A stretch of 14,878 bases of DNA. Source: an uncultured Xanthobacteraceae bacterium. Its GTDB lineage: Bacteria > Pseudomonadota > Alphaproteobacteria > Rhizobiales > Xanthobacteraceae. Numbering within the stretch: the stretch's first letter is position 1; each line of letters begins with the position of its first letter. Location of the stretch: the NCBI GenBank assembly GCA_955652925.1, contig CATPCO010000089.1:1-14878 (forward strand), given 5' to 3'. Of the stretch, positions 1-6,519 are shown piece after piece. The position numbers and the translations under genes are program-made. A model generated the notes under the pieces. It had not been told where the DNA came from, did not search any database, and saw nothing but the letters and a program-made list of their open reading frames with translations.

Positions 1-226
1 GGTGATGCTGGCCGCGTCCGTGAGCTTGCGTTTTTTCCGCTTCGGCGGGGTACAAAAGGTCGTGCTTGGCGGCATCTCGGCGGGCTTTCTGCTTTACGTT
101 TTGGCCAAGATCACCGGCGATTTGAGCAAGGCCGGAATGATGATTCCGGTCGCTGCTGCGTGGCTACCAGCCGCCATCGGCGGCATCACGGGAGTGCTCG
201 CGCTGCTCTACCAGGAGGACGGGTGA
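1..226 (+). CDS. lptG: LPS export permease LptG, C-terminal end (partial)
   Basis: This is the last 74-75 codons of a gene that begins left of the window. The visible part is hydrophobic, with one likely membrane helix around VVLGGISAGFLLYVLAKITG and a second near the end (WLPAAIGGITGVLALLY). That matches the C-terminal helices of the YjgP/YjgQ (LptF/LptG) family. LptF and LptG form the inner-membrane part of the LptB2FG transporter, which extracts lipopolysaccharide and passes it along the LptC-LptA bridge to LptD. I call LptG rather than LptF because the gene directly precedes lptD, as expected for the second gene of an lptF-lptG pair in alphaproteobacteria. Its TGA stop overlaps the lptD ATG by one base (TGATG). 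Only the tail is visible, so the name rests on hydrophobicity and context. Confidence 0.8.
   Translation, partial: VMLAASVSLRFFRFGGVQKVVLGGISAGFLLYVLAKITGDLSKAGMMIPVAAAWLPAAIGGITGVLALLYQEDG
213..218 (+). promoter_or_regulatory. Ribosome binding site deciding the lptD start
   Basis: A perfect AGGAGG lies inside the end of lptG, seven bases before the ATG at 226. It supports that ATG over the in-frame ATG at 160, which would add 22 Arg/His-rich residues ahead of the signal peptide. Confidence 0.8.
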
Positions 227-2694
227 TGGCCTGGGCAAGCGCCGTCTTCCCGCTCACTCATCGCTGGCGACGAACCGCCATCCTGTTCGTCGCGATGACC
301 TTGTTGCTCGGCGGCTGTTTCGCAACGCCGGCGCTCGCACAGCTCCTGGCGTTCCCGAAGCGGGAGGCGCCGATCCCCAGAACGGCACCAAACGGGGCTC
401 AGGACCAGATGCTCGTGCGCGCCCAGGAGATCAACTACGATTACACGAATGAGCGCGTGTCCGCCGTGGGCAACGTGCAGCTCTATTACGGTGCGTCCAC
501 GCTCGAAGCTGACCGGGTCATCTACGATCAGAAAACCAAGCGTCTTCACGCTGAAGGCAACGTCCGGCTCACCCAGCCCGACGGCACCGTCACCTACGGC
601 GAGATCATGGATCTCAGCGACGACTTGCGCGATGGATTCGTTGATTCGCTGCGCGCAGACGCTCCCGAGCAGACCCGATTTGCCGCCTCGCGGGCGGAGC
701 GATCCGATAGCAACTACACCGTCTTCTACAGTGGCGTATACACCGCCTGCGAGCCCTGCAAGGATGATCCGACCAGACCACCAAAGTGGCAGGTCAAAGC
801 CGCACGGATCATCCACGACCAGGGCGAGAAGATGATGTATTTCGAGGACGCGAAGCTGGAATTCGCCGGCGTCCCACTCGCCTACATACCGTTCTTCTCA
901 GCGCCCGATCCGACGGTCAAACGCAAGACTGGTTTCCTGGTGCCCACCTACAGCACGAGCTCTGTTTACGGGTTTGGTGTTGCCACGCCCTACTACCTGG
1001 CGCTTGCTCCCGATTACGACGCCACGATCACTCCCATGATCACGAGCCGGCAGGGACCATTGCTGCAGGCAGAGTGGCGCCAGCGGCTCATGGATGGGGC
1101 TTATAGCATCCGCGGGACGGGCATTTTCCAGCTCGATAAGACTGCGTTCTCACCCGGTACTCCCGGCTATCGCGACTGGCGCGGCAGCGTCGAATCAGCG
1201 GGCCAGTTCAGACTTGGCGACCAATGGGTGTGGGGCTGGGACGGCACCCTGCTTTCGGACAAGAGTTACCTGTACGACTATTCGCTGATAAGTAATCTGC
1301 AATCGGGCAATTTGCTGCGATCGACACCCGACACTGTGGTTTCGCAGCTTTACCTCGCCGGCCGCGGAGATCGCAGTTATTTCGAGGCTCGCACGATGTA
1401 TTTTTACGGCTTATCGCCGTCGGATGATCAGAGCCAATTGCCGGTCGTGCATCCCGTCATCGACCACGAATACACTTTCAAGAATCCGATCCTGGGTGGA
1501 GAAGTTTCGCTGCGGAGCAATTTCACCAGCCTTTCCAGAAGCACGGCGGACTTCCAGCCGATTACGGCGGACGCCTCTTTGAACAACCTTTGCGGCCCCA
1601 TGGTCGCCAATCCGGCCGTCAAAAATTCGAACAATTGCGTGCTGCGCGGAGTTCCCGGCACCTACACCCGATTCTCAAGCGAAGCCTCGTGGCGCAGCAC
1701 CATCATCGATCAATGGGGTCAGGTCTTCACCCCATTTGTAATGCTGCGGGGCGACGCGGCCGACGTCCAGGTGTCCTCGCAGCCCGACGTGTCAAATTTC
1801 ATCAACACGGGACAGAGCGACGTCGGACGGGTGATGCCGACGGCCGGTGTCGAGTACCGCTATCCCCTGATCAACGCGCAGGCGTGGGGAACGCAGACCA
1901 TCGAGCCCATTGCACAGCTCATTTTCCGGCCGAACGAAACCGGAATTGGACGATTTCCGAACGAGGACGCACAAAGCCTGATCTTCGATGATTCGAACCT
2001 GTTCAAGGTGAACAAGTTCTCCGGCTGGGACCGCGTCGAGGGCGGCAGCCGCGCCAATGTGGGCGTGCAATACACCGCCCAATTCAACCAGGGTGGCAAC
2101 GTCAATGTTCTGTTCGGGCAGTCCTACCAGCTGTTCGGGCAGAATTCGTTCGCGGTTCCCAGTAGCACCAATACGGGGCTCGAAAGCGGCCTCGACCAGA
2201 CGCGATCGGATTACGTGGCGCGCTTTTCGTACCAGCCGAACTCCACCCTTCTCTTCACGTCCCGGTTCCGCTTCGACGAGAGCAACTTTGACGTACGCCG
2301 CACCGAGCTCGAGGCCACCGCCAACTTCGGCCGCTGGACGACATCGATCATCTACGGAGACTACGCCGCCCAGCCCGAGATCGGCTTCCTCACCCGGCAG
2401 GAAGGCATCCTCGTCAACGGCAGGTTCAAGGTGACGCCGAACTGGGTCTTGATCGGCGCGGCACGCTGGGACCTGCTCGCCCGCCAGGTCAGCCAGACCC
2501 AGGTGGGCGTCGGCTACATTGATGACTGCCTCATCTTGGCCGCTAATTATATTACTGATTACGCCTATAGCGGCAGCTTGACCGTCAACCACAGTTTCAT
2601 GCTGCAGCTCAGCCTGCGCACCCTGGGAGGCACCACAACCAATCAGGGCGCATCTGCGCTCACCAGCGGCGTGCCAGGCGTGGGGACACACTGA
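226..2694 (+). CDS. lptD: LPS-assembly outer membrane protein LptD (OstA/Imp)
   Basis: LptD is the outer-membrane beta-barrel that, with the lipoprotein LptE, inserts lipopolysaccharide into the outer leaflet. From the ATG at 226 it has 822 residues, normal for the family. Residues 1-38 are a signal peptide (Arg-rich start, hydrophobic core, ALA|Q cleavage site). The core also contains LLGGC, which resembles a lipobox. Residues about 60-210 are the periplasmic OstA/LptA-like jellyroll (repeated 'AxGNVxL' elements near 80-115). From about 215 onward is the LptD barrel, with the family-typical LAYIPFFSAPDPTVKRKTGFLVP segment at the junction. Cysteines are C31 (signal peptide), C175 and C178 (CEPC), C456, C471 and C768 (YIDDC). 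Enterobacterial LptD uses two interdomain disulfides with an adjacent Cys pair near the C-terminus; here only one Cys occupies that place. Its stop overlaps the start of surA, and coupling to a periplasmic chaperone gene fits its folding needs. Confidence 0.96.
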   Translation: MAWASAVFPLTHRWRRTAILFVAMTLLLGGCFATPALAQLLAFPKREAPIPRTAPNGAQDQMLVRAQEINYDYTNERVSAVGNVQLYYGASTLEADRVIYDQKTKRLHAEGNVRLTQPDGTVTYGEIMDLSDDLRDGFVDSLRADAPEQTRFAASRAERSDSNYTVFYSGVYTACEPCKDDPTRPPKWQVKAARIIHDQGEKMMYFEDAKLEFAGVPLAYIPFFSAPDPTVKRKTGFLVPTYSTSSVYGFGVATPYYLALAPDYDATITPMITSRQGPLLQAEWRQRLMDGAYSIRGTGIFQLDKTAFSPGTPGYRDWRGSVESAGQFRLGDQWVWGWDGTLLSDKSYLYDYSLISNLQSGNLLRSTPDTVVSQLYLAGRGDRSYFEARTMYFYGLSPSDDQSQLPVVHPVIDHEYTFKNPILGGEVSLRSNFTSLSRSTADFQPITADASLNNLCGPMVANPAVKNSNNCVLRGVPGTYTRFSSEASWRSTIIDQWGQVFTPFVMLRGDAADVQVSSQPDVSNFINTGQSDVGRVMPTAGVEYRYPLINAQAWGTQTIEPIAQLIFRPNETGIGRFPNEDAQSLIFDDSNLFKVNKFSGWDRVEGGSRANVGVQYTAQFNQGGNVNVLFGQSYQLFGQNSFAVPSSTNTGLESGLDQTRSDYVARFSYQPNSTLLFTSRFRFDESNFDVRRTELEATANFGRWTTSIIYGDYAAQPEIGFLTRQEGILVNGRFKVTPNWVLIGAARWDLLARQVSQTQVGVGYIDDCLILAANYITDYAYSGSLTVNHSFMLQLSLRTLGGTTTNQGASALTSGVPGVGTH

Positions 2695-3620
2695 TGCTCC
2701 AGAGATCGGTTACGCGCACCGGACATTTGTTCGCGGGAATATTACTCGGCCTTGCTTGCTTCGTGGCGAGCGCGGCCCGCGCTCAGCAGATCGTCGTCAT
2801 CGTCAACGGCGATCCTATCACCGCGCTCGATATCGAGCAGCGTTCCAAGCTCAATCAGTTGTCGACCCACAAGGTCCCTCCCCGCCAGGAGGTGCTCGAG
2901 GAACTGATCAACGACAGGCTCAAGATCAAGGAGGCCAAGAAGTTCGGGTTCGAGATCAGCGAGACGGAAGTCGACAGCGCCTTTGGCACCATGGCAAGCC
3001 GCATGCGGCTCACCCCCGACCAGCTCACCCAGATGCTTGCCAAGCAGGGTATCGCCGCTACAACGCTCAAACTACGCATCAAAGCCGACTTGACCTGGCC
3101 GCAGCTCGTGCGCGGGCGGTACTCCGCGAGCCTGCAAGTCGGAGAGAAAGACATTCTCACCGCCATCGATCCGAAAGCCGAAGACAGTGTCGGCTACGAT
3201 TATACGTTACGGCCGATCCTGTTCATTCTCCCGCCCGGATCGGGCGAAGCGGTCATCGAGACGCGCCGCCGTGACGCGGAAGCGTTGCGGGGCCGCTTTC
3301 AGGGCTGCGACGCGGGGATTACGTTTGCGCGTGCGCTCAAGGATGTCGCGGTGCGCGACCAGGTGCTCCGGAGCTCGGCCGATCTTCCACCCCAGCTGCG
3401 CAAGCTGCTCGACAGTACGGAGGTCGGAAAGCTGACCCCGCCGGAAACCACCAAGCTCGGCATCGAGATGTTCGCCATCTGCGGAAAGAAGGAATCGGCG
3501 GCGGATAACACCCCCGGAAAGCGCCGGGCGAGAGAGGCGCTCATGCAGGAGCGATACGAGCGGCTGTCCAAGCAATATCTCAACGAGGTACGCCGCGGCG
3601 CGATGCTCGAATACAAGTAA
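2694..3620 (+). CDS. surA: SurA-type periplasmic chaperone / peptidyl-prolyl isomerase-like protein
   Basis: A 308-residue secreted protein. Residues 1-30 form a signal peptide ending ARA|QQ. Residues about 32-155 match the SurA N-terminal chaperone domain, beginning VVIVNGDPITALDIEQR and continuing with helical segments (VLEELINDRLKIKEAKKFG). Residues 168-268 look like one highly divergent parvulin domain: YTLRPILFIL would be its first strand and GKLTPPETTKLGIEMFAI its last. The usual parvulin active-site residues are not evident, so chaperone activity is likelier than isomerase activity. E. coli SurA is about 430 residues with two parvulin domains, so this is the short alphaproteobacterial form. 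C205 and C263 could form a disulfide in the periplasm. The ATG at 2694 overlaps the lptD stop (TGATG), implying translational coupling. SurA-type chaperones deliver unfolded outer-membrane proteins, including LptD, to the BAM complex, which explains the pairing. Confidence 0.88.
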   Translation: MLQRSVTRTGHLFAGILLGLACFVASAARAQQIVVIVNGDPITALDIEQRSKLNQLSTHKVPPRQEVLEELINDRLKIKEAKKFGFEISETEVDSAFGTMASRMRLTPDQLTQMLAKQGIAATTLKLRIKADLTWPQLVRGRYSASLQVGEKDILTAIDPKAEDSVGYDYTLRPILFILPPGSGEAVIETRRRDAEALRGRFQGCDAGITFARALKDVAVRDQVLRSSADLPPQLRKLLDSTEVGKLTPPETTKLGIEMFAICGKKESAADNTPGKRRAREALMQERYERLSKQYLNEVRRGAMLEYK

Positions 3621-3628
3621 GACCCGGA

Positions 3629-4654
3629 ATGGACAGCCCTCTGGCGCTCACGCTCGGTGAGCCCGCCGGCATAGGGCCCGATATCACGTTCGCCGCCTGG
3701 CGCCGGCGGACAGAGTTGGGCCTGCCACCGTTTTATATTCTTGCCGATCCGGGATTCCTTGCTCGGCGTGCCAGCCGGATTGCTCCTGATGTCCCTATTT
3801 CCGTGGTCGAGCCGCCGGGCGCGAATGCCGCGTTTGAGACTGCGCTGCCCGTCGTTGACATCGGCGTCGAGGTTGGCGCGGAGCCCGGTCATCCAGACCA
3901 ATCGAGCGCGCCGGCAGTACTCGCCGCCATTCGCCGCGGCGTTGCCGATGTGGCAGCCGGCAGGGCATGCGCCATTGTGACCAATCCCATCGCGAAGAAC
4001 GTGCTCTATCGTTCCGGATTCACCGAGCCCGGACATACCGAATACCTCGCCAAATTGGCGACGCAGCAGAGCGGGGTCGCTGCCCGTCCGGTGATGATGC
4101 TGTGGTCGCCGGAACTAGCGGTGGTCCCTGTCACAATCCATTTGCCGCTCCGGCAAGTCGTCGAGGCGCTGACCAGCGACCTCATCGTGCAGACAGGGCA
4201 GATCGTGGCTCGAGATCTGACCGCGCGCTTTCGCATTGCACGTCCGCGCCTTGCCGTCGCAGGTCTCAATCCCCATGCGGGCGAGCAGGGCACGCTGGGT
4301 GATGAGGATGTGACTGTGGTGCGTCCAGCGGTCGAGCGGCTCAAGGCGCAAGGTGTAGACGCGCGCGGACCGCTTGCCGCAGACTCCTTGTTTCATCAGG
4401 CGGCACGGCTCACCTATGACGTGGTGCTTGCGATGTATCACGACCAGGCACTGATCCCCATCAAAACGCTTGCGTTCGACCACGCCGTCAATGTCACGCT
4501 TGGCTTGCCGTTCGTGCGTACCTCGCCCGACCACGGGACCGCGTTCGACATTGCCGGCACCGGCCGCGCCGATCCGGGCAGCTTGATCGCGGCACTCACG
4601 CTCGCTGCGCGATTGGCCGGCAACGATCCTGCCGGCCTGGCGCATCGCACATGA
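3629..4654 (+). CDS. pdxA: 4-hydroxythreonine-4-phosphate dehydrogenase PdxA
   Basis: PdxA oxidises 4-(phosphooxy)-L-threonine with NAD(P)+. After decarboxylation the product is 3-amino-1-hydroxyacetone 1-phosphate, a precursor in the DXP-dependent (PdxA/PdxJ) route to pyridoxine 5'-phosphate in the cytoplasm. The 341-residue length is typical. Visible family signatures are GEPAGIGPDI (10-19), TNPIAK (118-123), GHTEYLAK (135-142), GLNPHAGEQGTLGDED (212-227), ADSLFH (251-256), YHDQALIPIKT (270-280) and FVRTSPDHGTAFDIAGTG (295-312). H171, H216 and H271 correspond to the three divalent-metal ligands. The ATG at 3629 is eight bases after the surA stop. It has no strong ribosome binding site, and translation probably depends on readthrough from upstream genes. 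Its end overlaps the rsmA start by four bases (ATGA). The pairing with rsmA is a long-conserved proteobacterial arrangement. Confidence 0.97.
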   Translation: MDSPLALTLGEPAGIGPDITFAAWRRRTELGLPPFYILADPGFLARRASRIAPDVPISVVEPPGANAAFETALPVVDIGVEVGAEPGHPDQSSAPAVLAAIRRGVADVAAGRACAIVTNPIAKNVLYRSGFTEPGHTEYLAKLATQQSGVAARPVMMLWSPELAVVPVTIHLPLRQVVEALTSDLIVQTGQIVARDLTARFRIARPRLAVAGLNPHAGEQGTLGDEDVTVVRPAVERLKAQGVDARGPLAADSLFHQAARLTYDVVLAMYHDQALIPIKTLAFDHAVNVTLGLPFVRTSPDHGTAFDIAGTGRADPGSLIAALTLAARLAGNDPAGLAHRT

Positions 4655-5538
4655 ACGCGGTTGCCGAACTGCCCCCATTGCGAGAGGTGATCCGGCGCTA
4701 CGATCTGCGGGCCAAGAAATCGCTTGGCCAGAATTTTCTGCTCGACTTCAACCTCATTGCCCGCATTGCGCGGGCAGCGGGGCCGCTCCAGGACATCGAC
4801 GTGGTGGAGATCGGCCCTGGACCCGGCGGGCTTACCCGTGCATTGCTCGCGCAAGGGGCGCGGCGAGTGATTGCCATCGAGCGCGACGAACGTGCAATTG
4901 CCGCCCTTGACGAGATTGCACAGCGAAATCCGGGCCGACTCGAAATAGTCGCGGCAGATGCACTTGAGATCGACGCGCGTACGTTGGTTGCGAGCCATCC
5001 GGCACGGGTCGTCGCGAACCTGCCCTACAATATTGCCTCTGCATTGCTCGTCGCATGGCTGAGCGCTGAACCATGGCCGCCATGGTATGATCGGCTAGTG
5101 CTGATGTTTCAGCGCGAGGTCGCCGATCGCATTGTGGCTATGCCGGGCAAAAAGGCTTACGGCCGCCTGTCGGTGCTTGTGGGCTGGCGCGCCGAGGCGC
5201 GCATTCTGTTTGATGTGGCGCCTCGCGCGTTCGTGCCGCCGCCGAAGGTGACATCGTCTCTGGTCAGGCTCGTGCCACGCGAACACCCGCTCCCATGTGA
5301 TCGCCGCGCCCTTGAGCGGGTAACCCAGGCCGCATTCGGCCAGCGCCGCAAGATGCTGCGCCAGAGCCTAAAATCGTTGGGTGTCGACCCGTCCGCTTTG
5401 CTGGCAGCGGCGGATATCGCGCCAACTGCCCGCGCCGAAGACATCCCGGTTGCGGGTTTCGTCGCGCTGGCGCAAGCCTACTCCAAATCGGTATCAACTG
5501 GGTCATTGCCGGGCTTGACCCGGCAATCCATCACTTAA
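4651..5538 (+). CDS. rsmA: 16S rRNA dimethyladenosine transferase RsmA (KsgA)
   Basis: RsmA transfers four methyl groups from S-adenosylmethionine to two adjacent adenines in the 3'-terminal hairpin of 16S rRNA (A1518 and A1519 in E. coli numbering), a late step of 30S assembly. It has 295 residues. Motifs are KKSLGQNFL (22-30), the SAM-binding EIGPGPGGLT (53-62), the acidic residue of IERDE (76-80), DALEI (103-107), catalytic motif IV NLPYNIAS (123-130) and VPPPKVTSSLV (195-205). The small C-terminal domain ends naturally near residue 279 (FVALAQAYSK). The last 12 or so residues, including SLPGLTRQSIT, come from a palindromic repeat that begins at 5502 and also contributes the TAA stop. The gene overlaps pdxA by ATGA and faces yicC. 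The tail lies outside known catalytic regions, so I expect the enzyme to work. Confidence 0.96.
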   Translation: MNAVAELPPLREVIRRYDLRAKKSLGQNFLLDFNLIARIARAAGPLQDIDVVEIGPGPGGLTRALLAQGARRVIAIERDERAIAALDEIAQRNPGRLEIVAADALEIDARTLVASHPARVVANLPYNIASALLVAWLSAEPWPPWYDRLVLMFQREVADRIVAMPGKKAYGRLSVLVGWRAEARILFDVAPRAFVPPPKVTSSLVRLVPREHPLPCDRRALERVTQAAFGQRRKMLRQSLKSLGVDPSALLAAADIAPTARAEDIPVAGFVALAQAYSKSVSTGSLPGLTRQSIT

Positions 5539-5595
5539 GAAATGCTGAGGAGGACATTTTTTCGATGGATGCGCGGGTCAAGGCCCGCGCATGAC
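5502..5595. repeat. Paired inverted palindromic repeat units between rsmA and yicC
   Basis: Two related units lie in opposite orientation. Unit 1 (5502-5532) contains the perfect hairpin ATTGCCGGG-cttga-CCCGGCAAT (5505-5527). Unit 2 (5564-5595) contains ATGCGCGGG-tcaagg-CCCGCGCAT (5569-5592). The reverse complement of unit 2 aligns with unit 1 end to end: GTCAT, a GC-rich arm, CTTGACCCG, a second arm, then ATCCATC. The arm sequences differ, but each keeps its own pairing, a sign of compensatory change and selection for structure. A 31-bp spacer contains an AGGAGG and a T6 tract. Short palindromes of this look, encoding SLPGLTRQSI or MPGLDPGI-like peptides, are widespread in Bradyrhizobium-type genomes; that is recalled knowledge. 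The pair could form two stem-loops or one long one, and could serve as a bidirectional 3'-end or terminator for the convergent genes. Confidence 0.88.
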
Positions 5596-5621
5596 GGATT
5601 GAGAATAATGAGCAGCTACAA

Positions 5622-6509
5622 TCATTCCAGATTCTGGACCTGCTCGCGGAACTGCTCCACGACATTCTTGAGCTCGAGACCGATGTTGGTCAGCTCCACA
5701 TCATTTGACTTGGAGCACAAGGTGTTCGCTTCGCGATTGAGCTCCTGCGCAAGAAAATCGAGACGCCGCCCGATTGCCCCTCCCTGTTCAATGAGGCGAC
5801 GCACGGCAACGGCGTGGGCTGCAAGGCGATCGAGCTCCTCCCGGATGTCGGCCTTATTGGCAATCAGAATTGCTTCCTGGTGCAGCCGGTCAGGATCAAA
5901 CCGAGCGGATGCATCAAGCAGCATCGCGACCTGCTCCGCGATTCTCGCCTTGATCGCCTCGGGGCGGCGACCGGGCGCGGCCTCCGCCCGCGCGGCAAAT
6001 GCGGCGATTTCGTCCACGCGCTGGGTAAGCACGCGCCCCAAAACTTCGCCTTCCTGCCGGCGCATGGCGGTAAGCTCAGCGAGCGTATCCGCAAATCCAG
6101 CGATGACCGCACTTTCAGCGGCACGCCTGTCCTCTTCCCGCTCGTCGGGCTCCATGATCTCCATCACTCCCTTGAGTGAGAGAATGCCATCAAGTTGCGG
6201 CTCGGCTGCATCCACCTGTCCTGCGAGATTTTTCATGGCCGCGAGGACTGCTGCGAGCACGGCGTCGTTGACGCGAACGATGGGGGCAACGCCCTGACGA
6301 TCAACGGCAAGGGCGGCATGGACGGTGCCGCGCGAAAGCACCTGTGCCGCGGTATTGCGAACCGGTGCCTCGACCGCATCCCAGCCGGTTGGCAGCCGGA
6401 GCCGAAGATCGAGTCCCTTTGCATTGACGGACTTGAGCTCCCAGGCCCAGCCATAGCTCCCACAGACGCCATGGCCGCGGGCAAAACCGGTCATGCTGGA
6501 GAGCGCCAC
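5622..6509 (-). CDS. yicC: YicC family endoribonuclease (YicC_N / DUF1732)
   Basis: YicC-family proteins are hexameric endoribonucleases; the E. coli member has been linked to degradation of small RNA. The N-terminal signature is SSMTGFARG followed by WELKSVNAKGLDLRLRLP (about residues 23-40). The C-terminal DUF1732 signature near 247-295 includes RRLDFLAQELNREANTLCSK and SNDVELTNIGLELK. I place the start at the GTG at 6509, giving 295 residues beginning VALSSMTGFA, because homologues usually have three to five residues before MTGFA. The ATG at 6494 is the alternative. Neither has a good ribosome binding site. An open frame continues upstream to 6827, but that extension is antisense-like sequence across mltG. 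The gene begins 10 bp after the mltG stop and is last in the fab run. The guanylate kinase gene (gmk) that normally follows yicC is not here. Confidence 0.93.
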   Translation of the reverse strand: MALSSMTGFARGHGVCGSYGWAWELKSVNAKGLDLRLRLPTGWDAVEAPVRNTAAQVLSRGTVHAALAVDRQGVAPIVRVNDAVLAAVLAAMKNLAGQVDAAEPQLDGILSLKGVMEIMEPDEREEDRRAAESAVIAGFADTLAELTAMRRQEGEVLGRVLTQRVDEIAAFAARAEAAPGRRPEAIKARIAEQVAMLLDASARFDPDRLHQEAILIANKADIREELDRLAAHAVAVRRLIEQGGAIGRRLDFLAQELNREANTLCSKSNDVELTNIGLELKNVVEQFREQVQNLE

Positions 6510-6519
6510 GCGGGCGAAC

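Noticed and set aside
1792..2691. 299-residue open frame on the minus strand across the end of lptD
   Set aside because: It lies wholly antisense to a clear LptD barrel, shows no recognisable domain, and is explained by the high G+C of the coding strand.
5542..6297. 251-residue + strand open frame beginning MLRRTFFRWMRGSRPAHD
   Set aside because: It starts inside the palindromic repeat and then runs antisense through yicC. The start resembles peptides read from such repeats, and the rest is Ser/Arg-rich antisense translation.
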